From UBA668 sp041918155 (GTDB taxonomy: Bacteria; Actinomycetota; Acidimicrobiia; Acidimicrobiales; Ilumatobacteraceae): 64,000 nt of DNA. Positions 42,891-51,874 of the stretch are shown here, one piece after another. The stretch spans positions 1-64,000 of the forward strand of contig JAYRWH010000012.1 in NCBI GenBank assembly GCA_041918155.1, read 5' to 3'. A program made the position numbers and the translations under genes. The notes below the pieces were generated by a model, which was not told where the DNA came from, did no database searches, and saw only the letters and a program-made list of their open reading frames with translations. Each line of letters opens with the position of its first letter. Position 1 is the stretch's first letter.

Positions 42891-44117
42891 TCAGGTGCCG
42901 GAGCGTTTGCGGTAGCCGGCGAGGAAGCGCTCGATCCGTACCAGCGCTTCGGCCAGGTCGTCAGTGTTCGGCAGGAAGACCAGGCGGAAGTGATCGGGCG
43001 TCGGCCAGTTGAAGCCGGTGCCCTGCACGATGAGCAGCTTCTCCTCGGCGAGCAGCTCGTAGGCGAAGTCCTGATCATCGGTGATCGGGTACACCTTGGG
43101 ATCGAGCCGCGGGAACATGTAGAGCGCGGCCTTCGGCTTCACCACCGACACGCCAGGGATCTGGCTGAGCACGCCAAAGGCCAGGTCGCGCTGGCGACAC
43201 AGGCGGCCCGCGGGGGCGACGAGATCCTTGATGCTCTGGTAGCCGCCGAGTGCGGTCTGGATCGCGAGCTGGCCGGGCGTGTTCGAGCACAGCCGCATCG
43301 AGGCGAGCATGTCGAGGCCCTCGATGTAGTCGCTCGCATGGCGCTTCTCGCCCGACACGATCATCCACCCGGCGCGGTAACCGCACGAGCGGTAGTTCTT
43401 CGACAGGCCGTTGAACGTCACGAACAGCACGTCGTCGGCCAGCGAGGCGATGCTCGTGTGGGTGTTGCCGTCGTACAGCGTCTTGTCGTAGATCTCGTCC
43501 GCGAACACGATCAACTGGTGCTCACGAGCGACCTGCACGATCTGTTCGAGCAACTCGGGCGGGTACAGCGCACCGGTGGGGTTGTTCGGGTTGATGACGA
43601 CGATGCCCTTGGTGCGCGGCGTCAGCTTGCGCCGGATGTCGTCGATGTCGGGGTACCAGTCGGCCTGCTCGTCACACATGTAGTGCACCGGGTTGCCGCT
43701 CGAAAGCGACACCGCAGCGGTCCACAGCGGATAGTCGGGAGCGGGCACGAGCACCTCGTCGCCGTCGTCGAGCAGGGCCTGCAGCGCCATAACGATCAGC
43801 TCGGAGGCGCCGTTGCCCAGATACACGTCGTCGACGGCGACACCGGCAATGTGCTTCTCCTGGGTGTAATGCACGATCGACTTACGCGGGGCGAACAAGC
43901 CCTTGGAATCCGTGTACCCGGCCGTGTTCGGCAGGTTGCGGATCATGTCCTGCACGATCTCGTCAGGGGCCTGGAAGCCGAAGGCGGCGAGGTTGCCGAT
44001 GTTCAGCTTGATGATGTGCTGGCCCTCTTCCTCCATCTGTCGTGCGCGGTCGAGCACCGGTCCGCGGATGTCGTAACAGACGTTGGCGAGCTTGGTGGAC
44101 TTCCCGACGGGCTTCAC
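42891..44117 (-). CDS. alaA: AlaA-like alanine-synthesising aminotransferase
   Basis: PLP-dependent fold type I aminotransferase, 408 residues. The N-terminal K-L-N-I-G-N-L-A-A-F-G-F, N-P-N-N-P-T-G and the PLP lysine in F-N-G-L-S-K-N-Y-R-S-C-G-Y are characteristic of the AlaA group that forms alanine from pyruvate and glutamate. GTG start with a strong GGAGGAG 5 bases upstream; a TATCCT box lies further up. Confidence 0.9.
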   Translation of the reverse strand: MKPVGKSTKLANVCYDIRGPVLDRARQMEEEGQHIIKLNIGNLAAFGFQAPDEIVQDMIRNLPNTAGYTDSKGLFAPRKSIVHYTQEKHIAGVAVDDVYLGNGASELIVMALQALLDDGDEVLVPAPDYPLWTAAVSLSSGNPVHYMCDEQADWYPDIDDIRRKLTPRTKGIVVINPNNPTGALYPPELLEQIVQVAREHQLIVFADEIYDKTLYDGNTHTSIASLADDVLFVTFNGLSKNYRSCGYRAGWMIVSGEKRHASDYIEGLDMLASMRLCSNTPGQLAIQTALGGYQSIKDLVAPAGRLCRQRDLAFGVLSQIPGVSVVKPKAALYMFPRLDPKVYPITDDQDFAYELLAEEKLLIVQGTGFNWPTPDHFRLVFLPNTDDLAEALVRIERFLAGYRKRSGT

Positions 44118-44212
44118 TGGTCTCCTCCGGTTGGGGCCAGGTCAGGATACGAGCGCCTCGCCGCCGAGGACGATTCATTTACGCCGGGCGCAACGCCGCA
44201 AGCCGGGCCGGA

Positions 44213-44842
44213 TCACGCCGGCAAGGAGTCGACGATGCCGCCGAGCACGTGGAACTCGTCGCGTTCACGGGCGTGGAACACACGGCCCTGGCGCCCACAC
44301 ACGAGCGCGACGCTGTGACGCGGCACCCGCGACCACACCAGATCGCCCGGGGTGTGGTGGGGGCCGGCCCCGCCGGGCAGGTGGTCACTGCCGGCGAGGA
44401 ACGCAGCCAACCACTCCAGCTCGGGCAGTGGGCCGTCAACTGCCACCGCCGACGGAGCATCGAGGCGCATCGCCACCGCCCAGTCGGCATCGAGCAGATG
44501 ACGCAACTCGCGGCAGGCCACCACGAGGCGCTCCTCGACCGCTGCAGCCACCACGACCGCCGCCGTAGTGAGCACAGCAAGCGCTCCGTCGGGACGGTCG
44601 GCGCGCACCGTGCGCACATCCTCCACTGCCACCCCGTCGATGCGCAGCAGGCCCGACACCATCACGTCGAGGAAGGCCGCGTCGGGAAGCGCAACGGTCA
44701 ACTCGTCGATGGCCATCCCGCCGCCGCGTTCGAGGATCTCGATCCCGACCACGTCGCCGCGGGCGTCGCCGATGCGCCCGGCCACTTGGCCGAGCACACC
44801 CGGCCGGTCCGGCAGCCACAGACGCACGACATACGTCTCCAC
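44213..44842 (-). CDS. ACT-domain protein
   Basis: 209-residue protein. The first ~75 residues form an ACT domain (L-W-L-P-D-R-P-G-V-L-G-Q-V-A), usually an amino-acid-binding regulatory module; the rest is Ala-rich and unassigned. GTG at 44842 has TACCGT 7 bases upstream; the longer frame overlaps the divergent promoter. Confidence 0.8.
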   Translation of the reverse strand: METYVVRLWLPDRPGVLGQVAGRIGDARGDVVGIEILERGGGMAIDELTVALPDAAFLDVMVSGLLRIDGVAVEDVRTVRADRPDGALAVLTTAAVVVAAAVEERLVVACRELRHLLDADWAVAMRLDAPSAVAVDGPLPELEWLAAFLAGSDHLPGGAGPHHTPGDLVWSRVPRHSVALVCGRQGRVFHARERDEFHVLGGIVDSLPA

Positions 44843-44849
44843 GCCTGCG

Positions 44850-44855
44850 ACGGTA
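44850..44855 (-). promoter_or_regulatory. -10 box (TACCGT) for leaderless ACT-domain gene
   Basis: TACCGT on the minus strand, seven bases before the GTG at 44842. Confidence 0.55.
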
Positions 44856-44937
44856 CCCACCCGAGGGTCCCCGCCCGTGTCCACCACGTGACGCCTGTGT
44901 GAACTCAGCCGGGTGTCGCCCACCAGGCCAGGTGTGC

Positions 44938-44943
44938 GAACAT
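44938..44943 (+). promoter_or_regulatory. -10-like box (GAACAT) for ppa
   Basis: GAACAT, six bases before the ATG at 44950; it departs from TANNNT at the first base, so it is a weaker call. Confidence 0.35.
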
Positions 44944-44949
44944 GCGCCC

Positions 44950-45477
44950 ATGTCGCACGACCTACTCCCTGGGTGCATCCATGTCGTCGTCGAGATCCCT
45001 CGCGGCAGCCGCAACAAGTACGAAATCGACCACGACACGGGTCGCGTCTTCCTCGATCGCCGCCTGTTCACCGCCACCACCTACCCCGCCGACTACGGCT
45101 TCGTGCCCGACACGCTCGGCGGCGACGGCGACCCGCTCGACGCGCTCGTATTGCTGGAGGACCCTGTGTACCCCGGCGTGTGGGTGCAGGCCCGTCCGGT
45201 GGGTGTGCTCTACATGCACGACGAAGCCGGCGAGGACGCCAAGCTCATCTGTGTTCCCCCCAAGGAGCCGCGCTGGCAGGACGTGAACGACCTGGAGGAT
45301 CTGACCCCACAACTGGTGGAGGAGATCCAGCACTTCTTCGAGGTGTACAAGGCACTTGAGCCCGGCAAGACCTCCAGCACTGGCGGGCTCGCCGGCCGCG
45401 AGGCCGCGTGGCACGAGATCCGCGAGGCGCAGGCCAACTATGCACGCACCCACGACGGCGCCCCGAAGGAGCACTGA
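44950..45477 (+). CDS. ppa: inorganic pyrophosphatase
   Basis: Family I soluble pyrophosphatase, 175 residues. E-I-P-R-G-S-R-N-K-Y-E and the signature D-G-D-P-L-D with its three metal-binding aspartates are intact, as is E-D-A-K-L. It hydrolyses pyrophosphate to drive biosynthesis. I use ATG at 44950, which starts the protein just before the first conserved strand. Confidence 0.96.
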   Translation: MSHDLLPGCIHVVVEIPRGSRNKYEIDHDTGRVFLDRRLFTATTYPADYGFVPDTLGGDGDPLDALVLLEDPVYPGVWVQARPVGVLYMHDEAGEDAKLICVPPKEPRWQDVNDLEDLTPQLVEEIQHFFEVYKALEPGKTSSTGGLAGREAAWHEIREAQANYARTHDGAPKEH

Positions 45478-46174
45478 GCACGGGCGACGGCTCGTGGCCG
45501 CGCTCGCCGCGGCGGCGCTGATCGCCTCGTGTGCCGGGCCGTCGGAGGACGAGCTCGACCCCGATTCCTCACTGCCCAGCGGCCACGACCTGCTCGCAGC
45601 AGCCGTGCGGGTGGAGGCGTTCGGCTGCCACACCACAGCCACCGTGGGCGGCGGTTCATTCATCGCGCCGGAGCGCATCATCACCGTCGCCCACGTCGTC
45701 GCGGGGTCGCAGCGTGTCGAGGTGCTGCTCGCCGACGGCCGCCACGTGGAGGCGGTCGTGATCGCGATCGACCGGATCCGTGACCTGGCCATCCTCCACG
45801 CCGAAGTTCTGGTGTCGCCGCTCACAGCCGGAACGGCAGCTGAAGGCGACTCGGGCGAATTCGCGACGTTCCGCACGGGGGCGGCCGCCGCAGTCGCGTT
45901 CCGTATTGCTCACGAGCTCGTACTCGACGCGCCCGACATCGACGGCCAGGGCTCGTACCATCGCCAGGGTTTCGAACTCAGGGCGGACGTGAAGGAGGGC
46001 GACTCGGGTTCCGTGCTCGTCAGCCACGGCCAGGTGATGGGCGTGGTATTCGCCCGCAGCTCGCAACATCCCGGCCGGGCCTTCGCCGTCGACATCGCCG
46101 AAGCCGCTTCGCTGCTCGCGGCGGACGACGATGCGATCGCCGACACCGGCGTGTGCGTGGCCAACCCCTACTGA
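45440..46174 (+). CDS. secreted trypsin-like serine protease (lipoprotein)
   Basis: 244 residues with an Arg-rich start, a hydrophobic segment and a lipobox-like L-I-A-S-C. The chymotrypsin-fold triad is visible: His in T-V-A-H-V-V, Asp in R-D-L-A-I-L and Ser in G-D-S-G-S-V. Probably a lipid-anchored extracytoplasmic protease; its substrate is unknown. The ATG lies 38 bases inside the ppa end; later starts would remove the positive charges of the signal peptide. Confidence 0.82.
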   Translation: MHAPTTAPRRSTEHGRRLVAALAAAALIASCAGPSEDELDPDSSLPSGHDLLAAAVRVEAFGCHTTATVGGGSFIAPERIITVAHVVAGSQRVEVLLADGRHVEAVVIAIDRIRDLAILHAEVLVSPLTAGTAAEGDSGEFATFRTGAAAAVAFRIAHELVLDAPDIDGQGSYHRQGFELRADVKEGDSGSVLVSHGQVMGVVFARSSQHPGRAFAVDIAEAASLLAADDDAIADTGVCVANPY

Positions 46175-46199
46175 TCGGGGCACGCCCTAAGCAGCAGGC

Positions 46200-47147
46200 T
46201 CAGACCACGTCGCCGAGCAGGGCTGCGCCGACGGCCCCGGCGCGCTCACCCAATTCGGCGAACACCAGCTTGGGGTGCGGCCGCAGGTCGGGGGAATAGA
46301 GCAAGCGGGCGAACCACGCCTGAATCGGGCTGAGGTACAGATCCGCCGCCGCCGCCAAGCCGCCGCCGAGCACGAACACCTGCGGGTCGAGAATGTTGGT
46401 GAGGTTCGCCAGACCGAGCGCCACCCACCGCCCGAACGCGTCGATCACCTGCAGTGCGTCGGTGTCGCCCTCGCGCGCGGCCGCCTGCACATGTTCACCG
46501 CGCACGTGCTCGGCGTCGCCGCCGGCGAGCGCCACCACGCGCCCGAGGCGCCTGCCCACCGCGGCTTCGCGGGCCAGCCGAGCGAGGCCCGAGCCAGAGG
46601 CGTAGCGCTCCCAACAGCCGCTGCGACCACACGGACACGGCGGGCCGTCGGGGTCGACGACCATGTGTCCGATCTCGCCGGTGAACCCGTTCGCGCCGCG
46701 GATCAGTGCAGAACCGGCGACGACGCCGCCGCCGATGCCGGTGCCGAGCGTGACCATCACCATGTCGGTGGCACCGCGGGCGGCACCGACCTTCCACTCC
46801 GCCGCGGTGGCGCAGGTGGCGTCGTTGTCGACCTGCACGCGGCGACCGAGCCGAGCGGAGAGCAACTCCCCCACGCGGAAGAAGTTGATCTCCACCAGGT
46901 TGGGTGAGGCATGCAGCACCCCGTCACGGCCCACCAGCCCGGGGACGCCAACGCCGATCGAGTCGAACGGCGCGCAGGAGGTTGCCAACTCGGCGAGCGT
47001 GTCGATGATCGCCTCGGGCCCCTTGGGCGTCGGACGACGCTGTTGGTCGATGACCTCACCCTGCGCGTCGAGCACCACCGCGAGGTTCTTCGTGCCGCCG
47101 ACATCGATACCCAAGCGGCGCACCCCTCGCGAGGGGGCCGTTGTCAT
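46200..47147 (-). CDS. ROK-family glucokinase
   Basis: 315-residue sugar kinase, probably glucokinase. The full ROK set is intact: D-V-G-G-T-K, the catalytic Asp in D-N-D-A-T, L-G-T-G-I-G-G-G, E-I-G-H-M-V-V and the zinc site C-P-C-G-R-S-G-C-W-E. This contrasts with the degenerate ROK at 26056. ATGA overlap with the SRPBCC gene upstream. Confidence 0.9.
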   Translation of the reverse strand: MTTAPSRGVRRLGIDVGGTKNLAVVLDAQGEVIDQQRRPTPKGPEAIIDTLAELATSCAPFDSIGVGVPGLVGRDGVLHASPNLVEINFFRVGELLSARLGRRVQVDNDATCATAAEWKVGAARGATDMVMVTLGTGIGGGVVAGSALIRGANGFTGEIGHMVVDPDGPPCPCGRSGCWERYASGSGLARLAREAAVGRRLGRVVALAGGDAEHVRGEHVQAAAREGDTDALQVIDAFGRWVALGLANLTNILDPQVFVLGGGLAAAADLYLSPIQAWFARLLYSPDLRPHPKLVFAELGERAGAVGAALLGDVV

Positions 47148-47578
47148 GTCTCAGCGCGGACCTTGAGCTCGCGCACGGTGTTGAGGATGCGCACCTCGGC
47201 GCGCCGCTTGACGAAGCCAGGCAACGGCACGACCAGCTCGATCAACAGGTCGTAGCGCACCTCGGTACCGCCATCGGCCGCCGGGGTGAAGTTGTACGCA
47301 CCGTCGATCGTGCGCATGATGTCGCCGCGCAGCATCTGCCAGCGCAGCACGGCCGGCGCCTGCGAGTAGTCGTACCCGAGCGTGTAGTGGGTGCTACGAC
47401 CGAGCGCCGACGCACGGAACTCAACCTCGATGGGCCGACCCTCGTCGTCGCAGTTGCGGATGACGACGTTCTTGATGTCCTTGGCCCACTCCGGGTAGCG
47501 CTCGAAGTCGGTCGCGATCGCCCAGACACGGTCGGGCGCAGCGGCGATGGTGGTGGTCTGGGACGCCGATTCAGCCAT
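47144..47578 (-). CDS. SRPBCC (polyketide cyclase/START-like) protein
   Basis: 144 residues with the SRPBCC plan: an early I-A-A-A-P-D-R-V-W strand-helix, D-F-E-R-Y-P-E-W, a long curved sheet and a C-terminal helix. The cavity likely binds a lipid or aromatic ligand. Sits between glucokinase and a membrane protein in the mannosyltransferase operon. Confidence 0.85.
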   Translation of the reverse strand: MAESASQTTTIAAAPDRVWAIATDFERYPEWAKDIKNVVIRNCDDEGRPIEVEFRASALGRSTHYTLGYDYSQAPAVLRWQMLRGDIMRTIDGAYNFTPAADGGTEVRYDLLIELVVPLPGFVKRRAEVRILNTVRELKVRAET

Positions 47579-47587
47579 GGACGTGTT

Positions 47588-48064
47588 CTACCTGATCTTC
47601 TCGTTCGACGGTGTTGCCGAGGGTTCCACCCGCGGCCCATAGGAACCGTACATCGCGGCCCATGCCCCGTTCATGCCAATGCCGAACATGGGCACGAGCA
47701 CCCCGAAGGCCAGCGGGTTGAGCTGGCTCTTCTCCAGCCCTGCCATACCTACGCTGGCGCCCACGATCGCCGCCACCACCTGCACCGCCAGCGCGGCCGA
47801 CATCCACCACTTCACCGGCTTCGGGGCGGTCTCGCCGGTGAGCAGGAAGAGGTTGGCAACACCCACATTGCGAACGCGGGACAACTCGAGCGCGCGGGCG
47901 TACGCCCACAGCGACATCGCCACTCCCGCGGCGAACAGGACCAGCGAGACGACCACCACGAGCACCTGCGCCCAGCGATCGGATTTGAACGGCACGCCCA
48001 CCGCGAGGGCGGCGAGGAAGACGACGGTGCCGATCAGGTTGGCACGCACGAGCCGGGAGTTCAC
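47588..48064 (-). CDS. four-helix membrane protein of unknown function
   Basis: 158 residues with four hydrophobic helices (about 9-25, 36-55, 83-105, 116-138) and an Arg-rich loop after the second. No family recognised. The GTG start follows the glycosyltransferase stop by four bases. Confidence 0.75.
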   Translation of the reverse strand: MNSRLVRANLIGTVVFLAALAVGVPFKSDRWAQVLVVVVSLVLFAAGVAMSLWAYARALELSRVRNVGVANLFLLTGETAPKPVKWWMSAALAVQVVAAIVGASVGMAGLEKSQLNPLAFGVLVPMFGIGMNGAWAAMYGSYGPRVEPSATPSNEKIR

Positions 48065-48068
48065 CGGG

Positions 48069-49202
48069 TCATTCTGCCAGGGCGCCCAGCGACTGCCCCA
48101 GCTTGCGGGCCAGAACGTCGTAGGAGAACTCGCGCACGACCCGCTCGCGCCCCGCCGCGCCCATCCGCGCCCGCAGATCCGGGTCGTCGAGCAGGCGCTC
48201 GATCGCGGTTGCCACCTCGCGCGGGTCGTCGGCCTCACCGATCACGAACCCGGTCTCGCCGTCGGCGACTGCCTCGGCTGCGCCGCCGGAGTGGCCGGCC
48301 ACCTGGGGCACGCCACACGCCGCGGCCTCGAGGAAGACGATGCCGAAGCCCTCCTGCTCGAGCCCACCCCAGCGGTTGCGGCACAGCATCGTGTACACGT
48401 CGGCGGAGCCGTACAGGCGGGGTAGGTCGTCGTTGTTCACCCGCCCGAGGAAGCGCACGGGTGCCTTCAGCGATTCCGCCAAACCCTGCAAACGCTCGGC
48501 GTCGCGGCCGCCGCCGGCGATGGCGAGCACGAGATCGGGGCGGCTCTTGTGCAGCAACGAGACCGCGCGCACGGCCGTGTCGAACCCCTTGCGCGGCACC
48601 AGGCGGCTGATGCCGGCCACCAACTCGGCCGTGTCGGGGATACCGAAGTGGGCGCGGGCCGCACTGCGTTCGGCGGCGGTGAGCGGGTGGAAGCGCTCGG
48701 TGTCGACACCCGGAGGCACCACCGTGATCGGCAGGGTTCGGCCGGCGGCGCGCTCGGCCTCGGCGGCCGGGTAGCCGCCGGCGGCGACGATGTGGCGCGC
48801 CTTGCGCAGCACGTGGGACAGCGCCTGCTTACTGCCCGGCAGGCGGCCAGGCACCGTGACTTCGGCGCCATGGAGCACGACGTCGTAGGGCAACTCCAGC
48901 GATGGGCCGACGAGGCCGAGGGGCAGCGCGGGGTCGAGCACGACGAGATCGGCGCCCACCTCGCGGGCCATCGTGTTGATCCGCGACACCATCCACGGGT
49001 GGGGCAACAACACCGGCTCGCGGGTGCGCCGGATGAGGAACGGCTGCTCGGCGTCGAACTCCTCGGTACCGGCATACGGGCTGGTGAGCACCGCGAACGA
49101 CTCGGGCGGCAGGCGCCGCCACCACTCCCACAGGAGCGACTGGATGCCGCCGATCTTGGGCGGGAAGTCGTTGGTGACGAGGAGGTGCTTCATGGCTGTC
49201 AT
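48069..49202 (-). CDS. GT4 mannosyltransferase, PimB-like
   Basis: 377-residue GT-B glycosyltransferase. N-terminal V-T-N-D-F-P-P-K-I-G-G-I-Q is the hallmark of PimB'/PimB, which adds mannose from GDP-mannose to phosphatidylinositol monomannoside. G-I-S-R-L-V-P-R-K-G and the E-G-F-G-I-V-F-L-E-A donor motif are present. The ATG at 49202 overlaps the queG stop (ATGA); ATG at 49193 is an alternative. Confidence 0.85.
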   Translation of the reverse strand: MTAMKHLLVTNDFPPKIGGIQSLLWEWWRRLPPESFAVLTSPYAGTEEFDAEQPFLIRRTREPVLLPHPWMVSRINTMAREVGADLVVLDPALPLGLVGPSLELPYDVVLHGAEVTVPGRLPGSKQALSHVLRKARHIVAAGGYPAAEAERAAGRTLPITVVPPGVDTERFHPLTAAERSAARAHFGIPDTAELVAGISRLVPRKGFDTAVRAVSLLHKSRPDLVLAIAGGGRDAERLQGLAESLKAPVRFLGRVNNDDLPRLYGSADVYTMLCRNRWGGLEQEGFGIVFLEAAACGVPQVAGHSGGAAEAVADGETGFVIGEADDPREVATAIERLLDDPDLRARMGAAGRERVVREFSYDVLARKLGQSLGALAE

Positions 49203-50302
49203 GGCTGCGGCGCGGGATCGGCAAGACCCAACTGCTGCGCGGCCCACTCGGCGTGAACTCGCAACACGGGGTCGCGATGTGCAAGGTAGTCGGCCACGAC
49301 CGAGCGCACCTGTTCGTCGGCCGGATCGGCGGTGTTGCCGACCACGATGAGGGCGTTGCGCCGCACCCACCGGGGATCGCGGTCGGCCAGATACCACCTG
49401 CCCCAGGCGGCAAGTACCTCTTCGTCGGTGCCCGTGAGCAGGGGCAGCACGGCGAGCCATCCGTGCCGCGCGCGGCCACTTGCCGCGCCGGGAGCGAGTG
49501 CGGTCGACGGCGCCGGGAAGCGGCTGCCCAGGCGCATCGTGGGCGGGCACACGTTCTGGCATTCGTCGCACCCATACAAGCGGTCGGCGACGGCGGCCCT
49601 CATCTCGACCGGCACGGTGCCCGGCTTCTGCAGGACCCACGCGAGGCAGCGGGCGCCGTCGATCACGCCCGGCGCGACGATCGCCCCCGTGGGGCACGCG
49701 TCGAAGCAGCGGCGGCACGTGCCGCACCCGTCGGCCACGGGCTGCTCGTTGAGCGGCAGGGGCGCGGTCGTGACCACGCAGCCGAGCACGAACCAACTGC
49801 CTGCGCCGGGCAGCAGCAGGTTGGCGTTCTTGCCGTACCAGCCGATGCCGGCGAGGTGGGCCACCTCGCGGTCGACGATGCTGTTGTCATCCGCGAAGGG
49901 CACCGCTTTGAACCCATCCGCTCGCAGTCGGCGGGCGACCGCCCACAGCGCCTCACGGAGCGGCGCATAGTGGTCGACCCAGGCATAGCGCGCCACCCGC
50001 CCCTGCACGCCGGTGGGCCGCTCACCGTCGGGCAGCAGGTAGGGCCGGGCGGCCACGAACACCGAGCGAGCGCCGCTCACCGCTCGCTGGGGATCCGTGG
50101 AGCGCTCGGGGTTCTTGAACGTGAACTGCATCCCATCGTCGTACCCGTCGGCGAGGCGCTGCTCGATCGCTTCGCGGGCACGCACCAGGACGCCGGCCGG
50201 AGCCACCCCCGTGTGGGTGACCCCGAACGGATGGGTCAGCGCCGCCAACTCAGCCAGGTACGCCGCGTCGGTAACCGGCGGCAGCGGATCAGGTGGCCTC
50301 AC
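49199..50302 (-). CDS. queG: epoxyqueuosine reductase
   Basis: Cobalamin- and FeS-dependent last enzyme of queuosine synthesis, 367 residues. Two 4Fe-4S motifs are clear: C-G-T-C-R-R-C-F-D-A-C-P and C-D-E-C-Q-N-V-C-P. A HEAT-like C-terminus follows. GTG start inside the end of the small Cys-rich gene. No other queuosine genes are in the window. Confidence 0.92.
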   Translation of the reverse strand: MRPPDPLPPVTDAAYLAELAALTHPFGVTHTGVAPAGVLVRAREAIEQRLADGYDDGMQFTFKNPERSTDPQRAVSGARSVFVAARPYLLPDGERPTGVQGRVARYAWVDHYAPLREALWAVARRLRADGFKAVPFADDNSIVDREVAHLAGIGWYGKNANLLLPGAGSWFVLGCVVTTAPLPLNEQPVADGCGTCRRCFDACPTGAIVAPGVIDGARCLAWVLQKPGTVPVEMRAAVADRLYGCDECQNVCPPTMRLGSRFPAPSTALAPGAASGRARHGWLAVLPLLTGTDEEVLAAWGRWYLADRDPRWVRRNALIVVGNTADPADEQVRSVVADYLAHRDPVLRVHAEWAAQQLGLADPAPQP

Positions 50303-50483
50303 GGTGACGCAGCGTAGGCACCATTCCGGCGTCGGCGAGCAGGCGCATGGCACGCAATTCATCGAGGTCGAGCAGCACCGCCTCGCGCGGCGCAGGGCTG
50401 AGCAGATGGGTGACGACACAGTCGGCGCAGCCGGCGCTGCCGTCCATCACACAGGTGTCACAGGAGATCACGATTCGGGCCAT
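50289..50483 (-). CDS. small Cys-rich conserved protein (64 residues)
   Basis: Starts A-R-I-V-I-S-C-D-T-C-V-M, then C-A-D-C-V-V-T and L-L-A-D-A-G-M-V-P. Two CxxC pairs suggest a metal site. I recall similar small proteins of unknown role in actinobacteria. First gene of the queG-mannosyltransferase operon; CACGAT lies 6 bases before the ATG. Confidence 0.75.
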   Translation of the reverse strand: MARIVISCDTCVMDGSAGCADCVVTHLLSPAPREAVLLDLDELRAMRLLADAGMVPTLRHREAT

Positions 50484-50489
50484 GGCGAC

Positions 50490-50495
50490 ATCGTG
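50490..50495 (-). promoter_or_regulatory. -10-like box (CACGAT) for the Cys-rich gene
   Basis: CACGAT on the minus strand, six bases before the ATG at 50483; one mismatch to TANNNT. Confidence 0.35.
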
Positions 50496-50546
50496 CTCGC
50501 GGGGTGTGACACGGAAGTCTCCGAGGCCTTGCTACCGCCCGGGCGG

Positions 50547-50617
50547 CCTTCGAGTGTTTCGTACCCGGTTTCCGCATAGGAAACACTCCAAGAAGGACGC
50601 TCCGGTACGAAACCCTC
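50547..50617. repeat. complex inverted-repeat element with competing stems
   Basis: CCTTC-GAGTGTTTC (50547-50560) pairs with GAAACACTC (50580-50588) plus GAAGG (50592-50596), a 14-pair stem with a 3-base bulge. The same left arm, extended to 50565, also pairs with 50604-50617 (13 of 14). A smaller 6-base stem (50568-50573 with 50579-50584) lies inside. It occupies the gap between the NYN gene end and the Cys-rich gene start. Confidence 0.7.
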
Positions 50618-50625
50618 GGACGGGG

Positions 50626-51834
50626 TCAGGAGTGGGCGAGGGTCAAGAAGACGTCGCTGGCGACGGTGTTCGCCCCAGCAGCGCGGACATCTTGGACGAC
50701 GGCTTGGTCGTTGGTGACCACCACGACCGGCCGGCGGGTGTCGATCGACTCGACCTCGGCCCGCAAGATGTCGTCGGCGATGACTCCCGCAGGGGAATAG
50801 CTCACTCGCACCAACCGCCGGCCGGCGGCGTGGGCGCCCACGACATCGGCCCCGTCGAACACGATGTGCACCAACGTGCCCCACCGGCGGGCGATGCGCT
50901 CGCCGGCCCCGATGCACGCGGTGCGCTGCTGTTCCAGCGAGCGGTCGGGCCAGCCGAGCTTGGCGACGTTGTAGCCGTCGACGAGCACGACCACTTCGGG
51001 GGTGCGGAACAGGTGCTCGGCCTCGGCCGTGGGCTTGCCGTACACGGCCCCGGGGATCGCGACCGGCTTGCGGCGGTGGCCACGAGCCCGCGGCGCGGCG
51101 CCCTTCGACAACACGAGCGCCTCAGTGAGCAGTACCCGCACCCGCTCGAGATCGACCCGCCCCTCCCCGTGCGCGGCCGCCGCCAGGGCCGCATCGCGGG
51201 CAGCCAACGCATCGGCCAGCTCGACGCGGAGACCGGCAAGCTCGTCCTCCACCTCACCGGCGCGGGTATCGGCCTGCGCCGCCCCGGCCGTGCGCCGCCG
51301 CGCCATCCGCTCGGTCTCGTTCAGGCGGGTGGTCAGCGTCGTTACCTCGGCGCGCATGCGAGCCAGCTCGGCCTGCGCCTCTGCCCGGGTGGCACGCTCG
51401 GTCTCCAACTGCCCGCGCACGGCCACCAGTTCAGCGCGCGCCTTCTCGCCGGCGGCTTCGGCGGCCTCGCGCCGCTTCTGCTCGCGGCGGACTTCGGCCG
51501 ATTCACGCGCTTCGCCGCGCGCCCGGTCGGCAGCCTCCACGAGGGCGACCGCGTCCTCCTGCCACCCGACGGGGCGCTGCAGCCAGAGCATGCCCACCTC
51601 GTCGATGAGATCGCGGGTGGCCACGCCAGCGAGCACCAACCTGTATGCCTCGTCATCCTCCACAGCCACGCGCACTTTGGCGAGCGCTGCCGTCGGCAGG
51701 CTCTGCAGCTTGAGGAACGGCTTCAGCCCGGCAGGGAACACAAGCGGCGGCTGAGTGCGCTGCCCGGCCGCGGCGAGTCCGACGGCGAACTCCAGCGCCG
51801 ACCGCAGCGATCGATCAGACAGGTGTTCGGGCAC
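50626..51834 (-). CDS. NYN-domain (YacP-like) putative RNase
   Basis: 402 residues. An N-terminal helical region, then about 120 residues of charged coiled coil (Ala/Glu/Arg, ~110-230), and a C-terminal PIN-like NYN domain: V-V-L-V-D-G-Y-N-V-A-K, V-F-D-G-A-D-V, Y-S-P-A-G-V-I-A-D-D and V-V-T-N-D. These acidic positions suggest a metal-dependent RNase. GTG start with TAGATT 6 bases upstream, divergent from the SOS-type nuclease gene. Confidence 0.88.
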   Translation of the reverse strand: MPEHLSDRSLRSALEFAVGLAAAGQRTQPPLVFPAGLKPFLKLQSLPTAALAKVRVAVEDDEAYRLVLAGVATRDLIDEVGMLWLQRPVGWQEDAVALVEAADRARGEARESAEVRREQKRREAAEAAGEKARAELVAVRGQLETERATRAEAQAELARMRAEVTTLTTRLNETERMARRRTAGAAQADTRAGEVEDELAGLRVELADALAARDAALAAAAHGEGRVDLERVRVLLTEALVLSKGAAPRARGHRRKPVAIPGAVYGKPTAEAEHLFRTPEVVVLVDGYNVAKLGWPDRSLEQQRTACIGAGERIARRWGTLVHIVFDGADVVGAHAAGRRLVRVSYSPAGVIADDILRAEVESIDTRRPVVVVTNDQAVVQDVRAAGANTVASDVFLTLAHS

Positions 51835-51840
51835 CAGGCC

Positions 51841-51846
51841 AATCTA
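51841..51846 (-). promoter_or_regulatory. -10 box (TAGATT) for leaderless NYN gene
   Basis: TAGATT on the minus strand, six bases before the GTG at 51834. Confidence 0.6.
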
Positions 51847-51874
51847 CGACCGGCGAGTCGGTGCCCGTCCGCCA

